Made by a program: the position numbers and the translations under genes. A DNA stretch of 45,013 bases from Plantago elongata (taxonomy: Eukaryota; Streptophyta; Magnoliopsida; Lamiales; Plantaginaceae): contig JAYMSP010000638.1 in assembly GCA_036897095.1 (NCBI GenBank), positions 1-45,013 of the forward strand, written 5' to 3'. Under the pieces are notes generated by a model. That model made no database searches. It was not told the DNA's origin and saw only the letters and a program-made list of their open reading frames with translations. How positions within the stretch are numbered: the stretch's first letter is position 1; each line of letters starts with the position of its first letter. This document shows, in pieces, positions 23,264-35,263 of the stretch.

Positions 23264-26200
23264 TTACAAGCTAATTTCTGCAGGTAAACTGATCTCGAGG
23301 AAATACAGGCTGCAAAACAAACACAAACAGGCGCTCATGTAGCCATGCAAATATGGAACTTGGCTATATAAAAATATAACGAAGAAAAGTGTTGGGACGT
23401 GAAACTGATGATCCAGGCTGAATATGTTTTAGAGAACAAGTTTGGGTGAGTAAGAAATTACCTGGCAGACATGAAAGCCATGCCAAAGAAAACAGCCTTC
23501 ACGGCTTGTTTTTGTCCAGCATAATCGAATGCCAATGGCAACATTTCGTGCAAGGTTAGAAATGCCATTACACCACCAACTGGAAGGAAGCAGAAAATGA
23601 TCAACAAAATTTCAAAGGCTGGACGTTGGATTTCGTATAAAACAGTGGAAAAGTCCCAAACCTGCGCCAAGGAGGCCTTCCAGAATTTCAGGATTTAAAC
23701 TGCTTGGAAATAGGTAAGCTGCAAGTTGTCAATTGCAAGAACCATTAGAAATTATACTCGTGAAATTGTTTTTAAAAGTTAAATGCATGAATAGAGGGGA
23801 CAGACCGACGATTATGACACCAAGGGGTTCAGCCAAACCAGAAAGGGTAGCCAGCTTGAATGCCTGCCATTTGCTAAGGATGCAAAGATAGCAGGTACAG
23901 AGTAAATATAACTGCCTCGGCTAGAATTGATGAAAAACAGCATAACAGGACTATATTTAGCATGTCATGTGGAACTTGAAGGTAACAATTTATAACAGCT
24001 ACAGTATAAGTGATCTTTGGAATTTCTAAACATGGATAGCTTGTACCTGCGAGTGGCAAAATAAACAGGAAGAGCAACAGCTACACCCTGCGGAACAATA
24101 TATGCAAGTCAAAATGACAGTTTACAAAGCTAGTCCAAAAGTATTAACTCAGCATCATATGATTATCAGTCCGATGGACAAAAGTAGCATACATTTACAA
24201 ATGCAAAATCATACCATGCTGCATGCATTGGGGGATATAACTTGGAATGCAAATTAAATAACAGGAAAGTTCAGAAGGAAATGTACCTCAGGAATATTGT
24301 GTAAAGCAATAGCTAGCGCCAAGTTAAGACCAACACGAAGACCCTGTGGAAGATGAACAATCACAGGTAGGTAATAATGTACTGGTGTCCAAGATTTAAG
24401 GATCACTCGATTTTGATAACTGCAAGCAAAAGTAATTAAAACTTTCTCCATTGACATCACTAGTGCATATGCTTTTGCAGATTATATTTATCTGAGAAGT
24501 TAATAACCCTGTAACATCTTTTGGCATATATCTATAATCGGAGCAAGAATTGTAGATTAGAACATTTTCTCCAGATCAAACGGCTGCACTTGAGCTATAT
24601 TTTTGTTTTTGATTTTGTTTTTATTTTGTTTTTGATTTTGTTTTTATTTACTAGTGAATCGTAGACAATATATACCCAAGTTTATTGGTTTATAAGCAAG
24701 TCCATGAAAATATGTTTTTATCCTCCCACACAAAACGGGCATCATGTCATGATATGCTCACCAGTCACCACATTTAAAAAATAATTAAGTTTTAAAGTAA
24801 CATGCTCCATATAGACTTCAGAGATGTGTGTGAAATTATACAAAATAAAGCGAGCTCAGTTTAGACTTTAGAGGAAAATAAAGGTTCTTATTATGACTAC
24901 TGCACACAAATTGTTACAACTTACTAGCATGATAACACATCATATAAATTGGACAATAAGCTCAAGTTGTCATTATTATCAAATACAGACTAGGTTAAAA
25001 AAAAAGGTAATTAAAGATACATCAAGAGTCAAGACCTACCTTCATTGATCCGAGGAACACTGCCATTCCCTCTGGAAAATTGTGCAAACTTATACCTGAT
25101 TAAAAATTTAGGAGTTAGAATGAGGAGAGCATGTTACAACACGACTAGACAAGAATATTGTGTGTCCTCAATAACTAATACTCATGTTAAGATTTTTTAC
25201 AGTGATCGGCATTTCAAAGAATGATGAAGAAAGTGATAAAGTCTCCCAAAATCACTTTCATGAGCTTACAACTAAAGGTATAGAGAACAGTTTCAACTGT
25301 AACACAACAAAACCTGGTAATGTGTAGATTATCATATGGGCGAATTACTTCCTGGGTCCCTTTAGTTTCATTCTGTTACATATCTCTGTTGTCCAGTTAA
25401 TCACAGTTACCACCCCTTTCCCTCTTTACACTGCACAACACAATTGCAGAGCACCCAAACTATTTTGCAATTAAGACCTTCAATTGCATTGCCCTCAACC
25501 AAAGGCCAATTACTTACTCTACACCTTTTCGGAGAGGTTATAGAATTTTTTGAGAGAGACAGGAGCATTGGCCGAATAAGCTCTGTGCAAGAAAATGGAG
25601 ACACACTATTGTGATGCTAGCAAGGGATAACAAAATGGAGAGGTTATAAAGTTTCCAAGATGAGATTGTTAGAAAAGTTGGCATTTGGTAGGGACTATGA
25701 ACCAGTGGCACTCATTGTTGTTCGAATACAATGGAAGTCAATGTCTTTAAAGCAAAATAATTTGCAATTAATGCAATTCAGCAATTCAGGAGCTCTTCCA
25801 TTTTGCTCAATAAAGAAGCCCTCTAGCTAATGTTAGACATACACCAGAGAAGAAAGTGCCTAACTTATCTCCAATTCCTCTTATATTTTCGTAATTTGTC
25901 AAACTGTAAATCATACTGTTGGCTAGTAAGTGGTTGGTTATGTGGGTGCTTTTAAAATGAGTACATATAGTGTACTAACAGCTTTCTGCATATTGGTTTT
26001 CTTCTCATTGCCTAGTACTTTTTATATTGATTTGAGAGTTTTCAGTGTAATCCAATGTTATTAAGTCTCTTTTTGCCTTTCTTTTCCAACAATGCAAAAT
26101 ACTAGGAGAGTGTATTTGAAAGGCCAAACATCCAACAAACTAGGGTCCAAGTACTTTCTACAATAACACTCGGTTCATTTTTTCAATTTGAGAAACTAGC

Positions 26201-27361
26201 AGAAGAGTTGAAGTATATTGTTCTTATTTCTTAAAATATTCATCAACCTAGCACAATCAACAGACTACGTAAGCATTGCCATCACAGTAACAAACAAAAA
26301 TTAAATTCCTACTGGCTGTGATAGGTTATACATGTAAAGAAGATAAACGAGAGTAGACACAATTGCAAGCAAAGAGAAAACTATATTGATCTAGTCATCT
26401 AGCATTAGGTGAAAATATAAATACGCCATACTCACCCACAGCTGTGATGATTCCACTGAACAAGACTTGACGCTGGTGTTTTTTCATGATATCTTTGCCC
26501 CCTGCATCCCCATCTTTCTGATTTTGAGAATCAAGATGAATGTTAGTGAACCATTGACAAGAATTCAAATCAAATTTTCTATTTATATAACACAATGAGG
26601 AACCTTTTTGCTCTTTGATTCTGAAACTGGTGCGAGTGATGGTTCTGGGATAAAGTTTGCAACAATTGCAAAGAAAACTACCCCTGCAAAGAACTAAGAG
26701 GCAATCAAACTCAACAATTAACAATCATTCAGCCCAACTTTAAAACCACAATTAATAACTTCATATAATTATTGCAAGGCCTCACCCAAACATTCGCCTT
26801 TAAGAAGCCAATCGAATTTATGGCATTATGAGCCAAGTCCAAGAAGGATATGCTCAACATAAGCCCCGCGGCAAACCCCTGCAGGAAGCGTGTACAAATA
26901 CATTACCAATAAAGGCTATTCCAGATTGAACTTAAGCTACTTGGTTATTAAAAAAAATATTGCCTTTGCAATTATTTAATTTGGCTGGTAGACTCAAAGA
27001 AACTACTTGAATTACCTGTAAAAGCCCAAGCATCTTCAAATTCGGAGCCTTGTTCAGGACAACGAAAAGTGCACCTACAATTAGTTTGCAGCAATCAGCA
27101 AACTATATTCATATGTTCTTTAATAACCAATGTCCTTAATAACTAGTAGCAGCTAATGGAGGAATAACTAAAGCCAACATAGTTTTATCATTCTACCGAT
27201 AAGCGGTAAAGTAAACTAACAAACAATTTCAGCAATGACAACCAAATTCTAAAACTGTAGAACATCATAAAAGGTATGTGCTGCTCACCAATGGAGGTAC
27301 TCAAACCACCAATAAGAGAAAGACCAAGAGCAACCAAGACTTGGGAATCCATGAAACCCAT
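23264..27361 (-). CDS. ZTP29: ZTP29-like ZIP zinc transporter
   Basis: Twelve exons (minus strand): 27361-27289, 27074-27016, 26878-26786, 26693-26604, 26517-26436, 25095-25040, 24343-24287, 24087-24047, 23873-23806, 23718-23662, 23579-23462, 23309-23264. All introns are GT-AG and the exons sum to 840 nt (279 aa). ZIP signatures are HNFPEG (137-142) and HNIPEG (166-171), the metal-binding histidines of TM4 and TM5; a LHEMLPLAFDY segment follows at 235-245. Hydrophobic stretches indicate about eight membrane spans. A charged loop (KSKKKDGDAGGKD, from about 102) lies between TM3 and TM4. This subfamily is closer to ZupT/ZIP11 than to IRT-type ZIPs; Arabidopsis ZTP29 is reported in the ER and linked to salt stress. 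Starting at the second ATG (27352) gives 276 aa, the length I recall for Arabidopsis ZTP29. The first ATG (27361) has the better context (A at -3, G at +4). The gene looks intact. Confidence 0.93.
24601..24650. repeat. T-rich minisatellite in a ZTP29 intron
   Basis: Two consecutive copies of a GTTTTTGATTTTGTTTTTATTTT-like unit (period about 23) lie in the intron between exons 6 and 7. Confidence 0.7.
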
Positions 27362-28014
27362 CTTCTCAAAAGCCGAAATTGATTCGAGAAAATGCGCAAG
27401 AACCCAAATTTAAATACAGAAGCAAGGTCGCTCCTTTATGGGATAAAATGGTGAGTGAAGCACTAGCAGCAAAAGAGTTGATCAGGATTGATAAGTAAAC
27501 CTAAAAACCGGTCTGTTCTGTATAATAAACTAATGTTTATCCCCAAATTGAATTGTCAACTGACGAGGCAAAGTGAAAGGGGTTGGTAGGTATGGAATGG
27601 AATGGATTCCACCTACGGCATGAAATGTGCTTAATTTATATAGAAAAATGGAACAAGAGGAGAATATTTGAGGTAGAGGAAAAGCAAGAGATGGTTTACA
27701 GGGTGGTCCAAGAAATGTCAGATATGATTGGTTATTCTTAGGGTTGGTATATGGATTTGCTCTGCTCTTGTATCACCATTTTGCTGCTCTCTCTGCAAAA
27801 TCACAACAGGAAACATCATCACTGTTACTCCTACGGTCGAATCGAACCGTAAACTCAATTATTTCTAGTTTCGGTTAGTAGCCCAAATTAAGTAAGGTCC
27901 ACATCCAGATAATGTTAAAATGGACTGGGCCATCTAGCCCATATAGCTTTATCATCAGGCAAAGGCCCATTTCGTAGACGTTCGATAAATAGTTTCATGA
28001 GTGCGAATTTATCT
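27362..28014. promoter_or_regulatory. Upstream region of the ZTP29-like gene
   Basis: The 5' flank of the minus-strand transporter gene. No distinct core promoter motif could be fixed. No protein-coding feature is seen. Confidence 0.3.
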
Positions 28015-29280
28015 AGCATAAGTATAGTAAAAGGGAAGATTTTCCTTATCTATAATAAAATTTAGTTTTAGCAATAAAGAACCGGTTAGAAACACGAGAA
28101 ACCGATATATGGGTTTATATAAATACCACAAATTACAATATACTTTCTCAAACAAATTACACAACACAACCATCTTTCTCTCTCTACAAAAACTCTAGAG
28201 AGAGAAATATTCATATCTCTCCTTCATCACTCACTTCATATTCTCGTCGGATGCACCATCGAAACCGCTTGAACCACATCTTTCTCTCACAATTTTGCCG
28301 GATTTTTACCGGATTTTAAATTCTAAATGTTAAAATATTCAAATCAACAAATTCACCTAGATTTTTTCAATAATTTCATGTGGAAATAAAATTTGACATT
28401 TTATTTTTCATTTTCGCTGATCTTACGAATTGATATTTTCAAATCTGAAAATTCGTACTGTGTCTGGTGTTTGTTATGGTTTAAGAGGTGGTTTTAGAGT
28501 TTTAAGCATCATTGTTATAGTTTTAGTTTTTGCTAAATATTTCCGCATGTAATAGTTGTAGCGCAAATATTACAGTTTGAAGACCTATTATTGTAGTTTT
28601 AAGCAACAATGTTGGTGATTTTAAACTTTTGTGAAATATTTGTGATTTGACTTTTTGTAAAAAAAATTATAGTTTCTAAAGACACTGTTAGGTTTGAGTA
28701 TCAATATTATGTTTTTAGCTTGTGTTGCATTTTTGTGCTTTGTTATAGCGTTAAGAGATAGATTTGTAGTTTTAAGATGCATTGTTACAGATCTAAACAT
28801 TAATGTTATAACTATATTTATATTATGTTGAGTAGATGCATGTTATTGTTTTTAGCGTATATATATATTATAGTTGTAAGATCCATAGTTGTAATGTTAA
28901 GCATCAATATTAGCGTTTTAGCTTCTGCAAGATATTTATGATTTCATATTTAGTAAAATGTTTTGTTATAGTTATAAAAGAAGCGATTATAGTTTCATGT
29001 ATAAATTTTACTATTTTTAGCATGTGCTGTGTTCATGCTTTATTATAGTGTTAAAATGTAGTGTTATGTTTTTATGTATTACTGTTACTGTTTTTAGAAT
29101 GTGTTACATGTTTCTTCTTTGTTTTTAAGCATCAATGTGATAGTTTTAATGTGAGTTATTATGATTTTAACATAGTTAATAATGTTTTATACAAGTGTAA
29201 ATGTTGACATCGAGCTTGATGATGGGCATGTTAAAGGTGCGGTTGCAAGATTGAAGCATCAAGCACAATAAAAAGGCAGA
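28015..29280 (+). mobile_element. Unclassified repeat element, copy B
   Basis: A shorter relative of the sequence at 14805-17975. It starts with AAGTATAGTAAAAG and AATAAAGAACCGGTTAG, has the same TTATATAAAT box (28115-28124), then a T-rich section of degenerate 'AGTTTTAAGCATCAATGTTA' units (about 28480-29190). It ends with a frame encoding DIELDDGHVKGAVARLKHQAQ-stop at about 29208-29270. Copy A has DIEFDDRSLKGIIEVLKRQSQ at the same place. Shared promoter-like box, body and terminal peptide indicate one family. No transposase or reverse transcriptase is present. Confidence 0.5.
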
Positions 29281-30025
29281 AGGTGAAGTTCACCAACAAC
29301 TCAATGTGCGTTTGCATACACAAATAAAAACCTTTGGATGAGTATTTCAATATTGCAATGACTAAATGATTCAAGTTGATTATTTTAAGTATGTTTATTG
29401 ATGTTTTATTGGCATATATATATGGAACTTTTAACTTGTGTAATTGATTTAATGATATTAGACTGTCGATTAAAACTATAACAAGTCATTTTAAAATTTT
29501 ATGACTCCTTGAAACCTCACACCAACTTTTAAAATATTAAAAACAGAGATACAACTATAATTGAAACATACTATACCGACACGTTAAAACCACCACATCA
29601 TATCTTAAAATAAGAGCAAAACACATTTAAAAACGTAATTGAAACTTCGAATACTAACAACTTGAAACTATAACATAATATATTAAAAATATAATGGAAA
29701 ATGTTGTCTCGACGGTTTTTAAAAAAATTCGGCCGCACAGACTGCTAAAACCCGAAAATCTCGAAAAACACAAAAAAAATCCTTAATTTTTATATTTTTA
29801 GGAAAATCTTGCCTTTTTCAAGACTTTATAATTTATCTAAGATGAAGAAAAACTTCAAAGTTCTCTTTAGATTCGATTAGTTCAATTCAGTTCTACTTAT
29901 TTACAATTTGGGTTATTCACAAGTAAGGTCCAGATCCAGATAATGTTAAACTGGTACTGGGCCATCAAGCCCATATTGCCTTTATCTTAAAGCTCCAGTT
30001 GGGTGAAACTTAAATACTCTGTAAG

Positions 30026-30108
30026 GCTTTGTTCTATTAAATTAAAAATCACTTCAGTTAAGTTAAGTTAAATTCAGTTCAGTTCAGTAAATTTCAGTTG
30101 AAGAGAAC
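30026..30108. mobile_element. Small CAGTT-rich MITE, copy 2
   Basis: A shorter relative of 22597-22745: GTTCTATTAAATTAAAAATCACTTCAG at the left and TTTCAGTTGAAGAGAAC at the right, with TCAGTTCAGTTCAG inside. Confidence 0.55.
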
Positions 30109-30599
30109 ATAGTTTAATTAGGTTAATTGGTGCCAAAGATATTTGGCATCAAATATACGATAAAAAAGATTCAACATCTGTTTATATAATGGTGTAATTA
30201 TAGCTCAGTGAGTCGTGCGTTAATATAAGATGGATTGAGTTAGAATTGTATCGTGATAAAAATCGTAATCGAAATGATGATGAAATTGAAAAACATAAAT
30301 CAAAAAGGAGAAGCGACTAATTGAGATTTAAGAGTGAAAATGTTCAAGAGGCGTACATTGCAGATGAAGTAGAAGAGAAGTGGCAAGGAGATATGACCCT
30401 CCATAGAGGGTCATTGAGATCGCCGCTGTGGCTTTTCAGCTCGTATATATGTTAACATCTTAGTGAAAAAATGTAAAAGTAAATGTTGTGATCAAACCAC
30501 TATAAATCTTGTGCGTTGTTTAAGGCTCTCTGCATTGCATCTTTAATTTACTGTATAAAATTAAAATGCATATAAAAATGCGTTCATTTATAAATTGTT

Positions 30600-30745
30600 T
30601 TAGGTTGTATTATCTTTAATTGAAAATCACTTCAATTCAGTTAAATCCAGTTCAATTCAGTTCAGCTCGACTTAGTTATAGTCTATACATTACTTTAATT
30701 CAGTTTATTAAATTTCAGTTTACTTAATTCAGTTTATCAAAACGT
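30600..30745. mobile_element. Small CAGTT-rich MITE, copy 3
   Basis: It shares AAAATCACTTCAATTCAGTT, the GCTCGACTTAGTTATAGT block and TACATTACTT with copy 1. The right inverted end is degraded. Confidence 0.55.
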
Positions 30746-31268
30746 GGCTTCCAAATAATAAATGATGACCTAATACCTTTCAATGCTCAACCTACTACAT
30801 GGACTCTGCAGTCTGCATATATATACATCCCGATCACCTTGAAGAAGAGGTTTAACGCGGTTCACTAGTTTGGAGTTTCACGTTCATGAATGTTTCAACA
30901 TTATTACCCCATTAATATATAAAAAAAATTTATCAAAATATTCCAAGTCTGAGTGAAAAATTAATATACACCAAATTAATATACACCTCATCACCTCGTA
31001 TATAAGAGGTTGTGAATTCGATTTCAATGAATGATTAATGTGGTTGGTGGTTGCAAATTAATTGATTAAATTTATTAAATACATTAAAATTGTAATATTG
31101 TATATTTAAAAATACAAAAAGAATAATAAGTTATTACCCTATTTGTTCTTTGTGGGAAAACAATCTCTTTACAATATTGTAAAATCATATGCCACTAAAT
31201 AAAGTTCTTTATGTAAAATCACACATATATATGTAAAATCACACACACACACACATTAACAAGTAAAT

Positions 31269-31349
31269 AAAGTTGGTAAGACGTTTTAACTTCAACTAAT
31301 AAGTCGGGAGGTTCGAGTCAACTTTTAGCCGTTTCAAAAAAAAAAAACA
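31269..31349 (+). mobile_element. Short SINE-like sequence
   Basis: An A-box-like AAGTTGGTAAGACG is followed about 30 nt later by the B-box-like GGGAGGTTCGAGTCAAC, then a short tail and a run of A residues (31335-31347). This fits a truncated tRNA-derived SINE; it does not fold convincingly as a functional tRNA. Confidence 0.45.
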
Positions 31350-31833
31350 AGTGAATATGTTTAACTAAGTTTAGCATTCGCTTTTCAGAGCCATTGACTT
31401 CTTTAACTATTATCGAAAAAGTTCATTACATAAACGTGTAACTTTTTAAATCAACTAGTTAATCATATAGACAGTTGAAAAGTTAGTTTTTTCTGTAAAA
31501 ATATCAGCTTCTTATCTTTAAAATTTCATCAATGTCCATGTCTTTAAAGAAAATATAAAATCGATTGTTATTATTTCCACATGTATAATATGCAATTATG
31601 ATCAATTATGTTTCTATTAAGTTAGAATAGTGAAGATAATATAGATACATTACAAACCTTACAATGTTTTCACTCTGAATAATATATCAAACTTAGAAGG
31701 AAGAAACGATTTCCAACAAGAATACATCAATTAATGACATGCATTAAACTAGTGGTCATATCCAATAATGCATATTTCAGCCGTCATGTTTTTTGCACAA
31801 AAACGTGCGTGGAAAAGTATAGTAGATGTTGGC

Positions 31834-31840
31834 TATATAA
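31834..31840 (+). promoter_or_regulatory. TATA box of the chlorophyllase gene
   Basis: TATATAA in the context GGCTATATAAGGG lies 82 bp before the start codon, a usual distance for a plant gene with a short leader. Confidence 0.65.
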
Positions 31841-31921
31841 GGGTGCATTGGCATCACATTTTGAAGCACAAATCAGAGCAAACCCAAATTAGATTTAAAA
31901 GAAATTAAATTAAGACAAAAA

Positions 31922-34550
31922 ATGGCACAGGTTATAGATGCCAAAATGAGTCTCCCTTGTTCAGCACAAGGTGGTGTGTTCGGGACTGGAAGTTACACAA
32001 CAACGAGTAAAACTGTGAAGAAATCGGATCCGTCGAAGCCACCTACTGAGTTGTATGTGGTTGCTCCGGTCGATCAGGGAACGTATCCAGTGCTCTTGTT
32101 TCTTCATGGCTTCTGTCTTCCCAACTCTTGGTACAGTGACCTCCTTACCCGCATTGCTTCCTATGGCTACATAGTTGTTGCCCCCAAGGTACGTATTAAC
32201 GTACACGATACTTTAATTACTAATTAATATATTTCTAATCTTTATAATACATAATTTTATTATGTAATTGTCGCAGATACTATATTTGTTCCGATTTCAT
32301 TTTCCAGAATAATAGTGTATATTCACGTAGTTGTGTAGCAAAGTACCTAATAAACAAAAATTATACTGCAGCCGTAGAAAATCAACATTATATATAGAAG
32401 TTGAAATGATCATTATATCCCTCAATTTTACTTTTTAAACAGAATGATTGAAACCAAACTTAAAAATATATAACTAGATAATTAATAAATAAAAATGTTT
32501 TTATGAAGAATTTAAAATGAGCTTCTTTAGCTCTGCGCTACTCTACCTTCACTGGTGGAGCTGACATATCCGCCTAGGCGTGTTAGCCAAGCTGTTTGTG
32601 AGCCGTTCGATATAAAGTTCAGTTAAAGTTCATATCAAAATCGAGATCGATCAACATGTGCTTGTTCGTGAGCAAGCCCGTCTCACTATCAAGCTTAAAT
32701 AGATCATCCATGTAAAATGATCGTTGCTCGTGAGTTGCTCGTGAACAATAATTAATTTAATATATTTTTAAATTTATTTATCTACATATATAAATTAGGG
32801 CTAGATGTTGATCTAACGGTGTGTTTTGAGTGAATTTAAGTAAACAAATATAAAGCATATAAGGTTAGATAAATAAATACAATGATTTACTGAATGAGTT
32901 TAATGTATTAAATATTGTTCTTAAACAACATATATTATTTTGAATAATTATGAAGTTAATTTACCTGCTCGATAAAAAGCTCTTGAGCAGCTCGAAGCTC
33001 GCGAGCTTTTTAACCATCACGCAATTTCAAAGCTCAATAAAAATCGTGCTCAAGATCGACTCGACTTCTATGAAACGGTCAGGCGTTCGATAAGGTCCAC
33101 TGTGGAGACGTAACTTTTTGGGGTAATCCAGGGGGCGGATTATCAATTTACCATGATAGTGGTGGTTTTGGTGCTCGTGAGGGCGGGTTCGCCCATTGAA
33201 GGGGTTAGTTCGTCGATAGGGTTTAGCCGCCGGTACACGCAACGCGGTTAGAGTGATGAAAATATATGTCTTCATATAAATATTCACATAATTAGGATTG
33301 AGCCTTAAAGTCCTATTTATACTGCTACCTGACAGACTATTCCAGGTTGTCAAGAGTTCTAATAGAAATAAGATATTGAAATAGATATGTGAGAATCTAG
33401 AGTTAAGACTAGTCTTATAAGACTCCTGCAGATACTCTGCCTTTATTCTCCGATTTGCTAATCAATACAGATCTAATTACTTAGAATAAAATAATAGACA
33501 TATACTCTAATGCTACTGGGCCTCCTAGACAAACTTAGCCACTTTCATTAGAGTGGGCCAGGTGGGAATAAAAATGTGTTCCTCATCCACGCTCAACTCG
33601 ATCAGCTTGTTAACACCCCTATATCCGCCTGAATGGCGAAGCTGTTAACTTCACTACTTAAAATTATGAAACGATTTTACAAATCAGATTTAACATATAT
33701 ATCTAGCTTCTAGATAATTAGTGTATATTTTTCTCCAATAGTTCAATATCTGAATGAAAATTACTATTTGTGGAATGGAGCAATATGACAATTCTATATT
33801 TAAATTTTCATGTTTTAGAGAGTAGATCTTTTTTAAATTCTAAATGTACCGACTACCGAATCATTTAAAATATCAATTGATTGATAATGTGACATGTAAT
33901 TCACAGCCAAAATTTACTCACTAGTAGCATTTTCCTGTTTGCAGATCTATGGATTTCTAAGTTCTTGGACCAAGCTTTCAACAGAAGTCAAGGTCGCACT
34001 CAATGTGGTACGGTGGATATGTGCCTCAGGAGGCCTCCCTACCGTTCTACCCGAAAAGGTCTATCCCGACGTGAACAATCTCGCACTATCAGGCCACAGC
34101 AGAGGCGGCAAGGCCGCTTTCACCCTGGCATTAGCCAAAAATGCAGCCCCAGATGATCCTACATTCAAAGCATTGATAGGGATCGACCCTTCTGCCGGTA
34201 TGGGCGTTTCATGCCGTATTGTGCCAACCATCCTTGACTACGTTCCTCGTTCTCTAGACATGTCGGTTCCAGTGGCTATCATAGGCGCTGGACTTAGTAA
34301 CCAGTGGTTTTGCATGTGTCCACCCTTTGCGAGCAATGGTGTCAACCATTCGGAGTTTTTCAATGAGAGTAAGCCTCCCGCCTGCTATTTTCTAGCTAAG
34401 AATTATGGGCATTGCGACATGATGAACGATAAGGCTGCAAGCTTGGCGAGTTTGGTGATGAAGAGTGGGAAGGGTTCTAGGGAACTTATGAGGAAAACTG
34501 TTGCAGGGGTTGTTGTGGCCTTTCTTGAAGCCTATTTGGATGGCAAATAG
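31922..34550 (+). CDS. CLH: Chlorophyllase, C-terminus truncated by a stop codon
   Basis: Exons 31922-32188 and 33945-34550 give 290 aa; the phase-0 GT-AG intron follows VVAPK, near where I expect it in this family. Chlorophyllase hydrolyses the ester bond of chlorophyll, releasing chlorophyllide and phytol. The alpha/beta-hydrolase signature GHSRGG places the nucleophile at S141; D170 (GIDPSAG) and H245 (NYGHCDM) fit the rest of the triad. The LLFLHGF motif (about residues 59-65) fits the oxyanion region. Family members are usually about 315-325 aa. Here TAG at 34548 ends the frame after AYLDGK, yet the same frame continues for 25 codons (SDLTAIVDKPSV...) to TAA at 34626 and resembles the normal C-terminal tail. 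The catalytic core is complete, so activity is possible. No transit peptide is obvious. The intron carries a transposon (32576-33620). Confidence 0.9.
32576..33620. mobile_element. DNA transposon in the chlorophyllase intron
   Basis: The 10-mer ATATCCGCCT occurs at 32566-32575 and again at 33621-33630, exactly flanking a 1045-bp insert. The insert ends are inverted: AGGCGTGTTAGCCAAGCTG at the left, and AGGGGTGTTAACAAGCTG read inward from the right. Subterminal GCTCGTGAG/GAGC motifs abound (for example 32660-32750 and 32965-33012). The ends and target duplication fit a non-autonomous hAT- or Mutator-like element. No transposase frame was seen. Confidence 0.85.
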
Positions 34551-34628
34551 AGTGATCTTACAGCTATTGTTGATAAGCCAAGTGTCGCATCTATTTCTCT
34601 TGATCCCGTTATTTATGTTCAAGATTAA
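34551..34628 (+). pseudogene. Orphaned chlorophyllase C-terminal tail
   Basis: In frame with the chlorophyllase after its TAG, 25 sense codons run to TAA at 34626-34628 and include SDLTAIVDKPSVASISLDP. The position and character (hydrophobic 'AIV/LIV', then a Lys/Asp-Pro-Ser segment) match what follows 'GK/GE' in other chlorophyllases as I recall them. It would be translated only by read-through or from an allele without the stop. Confidence 0.7.
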
Positions 34629-35262
34629 AGTTATTACTTGACAATTGATGTGAGATGTGTATTATTTATATACGATGACAAGTGATATCTTATGGTTATG
34701 ACGATTTAAACATAAATAATTGGTTGAACTATTATCGTAAAATCCATCATGATGTATACTACTTGGACCGTCCACTATTTGTATAAATAAACTCATGAGT
34801 ATGCTATTACTTATTAAGTAAATTTATGAGTGAATCTTAATGTATTTGAAAAGAAATGTTTATTCAATGATATTTCATGTCTCTGAGAATCATCAACACG
34901 ATTACGTATAAATTAGTTATCTTATGGTGATAGTCTGATCCAACTATAAAAATACATATATTTCTCGCGTATATTATTTTAAAAGTATATGGATTGGAAA
35001 ATTTAAACATTATAGTTTATTACGGAACTGTTTCATATCAAGCACGATTGACTGTCGACTCCATCTAAATGGGGAAGCGGTTACAATCATTGTGAATTGG
35101 CCCTGTGGAGAGTGAATGATGACTGCACAACATTGAGGTTTCTTCACTTCACCGCCAACTCTATCTTTCTAACTGTTGCAAAAACGCAAAGCAGATGCAA
35201 TCGAGCTTTTCCCCTCTTAACTGCCTTCTTCCAACACTTGCTCAATTGTGTTCTCAATTCAT
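34629..35262. other. Intergenic region and likely ceramidase promoter/leader
   Basis: This separates the chlorophyllase from the ceramidase. A less AT-rich, pyrimidine-rich passage at about 35090-35262 looks like the 5' untranslated region of the ceramidase gene. Confidence 0.4.
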
Positions 35263-35263
35263 G

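Larger units (their letters stand above)
29281..31830. other. Repeat-rich intergenic region
   Basis: No gene is supported. Small MITE-like and SINE-like sequences are listed separately. CA-rich runs occur near 31223-31257. Confidence 0.5.

Noticed and set aside
28015-29280. Interpretation as a lncRNA gene
   Set aside because: A TATA-like box alone is not enough; the match to a second copy at 14805-17975 favours a repeat element.
33027-33353. 108-codon minus-strand frame in the chlorophyllase intron
   Set aside because: It lies inside the 1045-bp transposon, shows no domain and no similarity to transposases I know.
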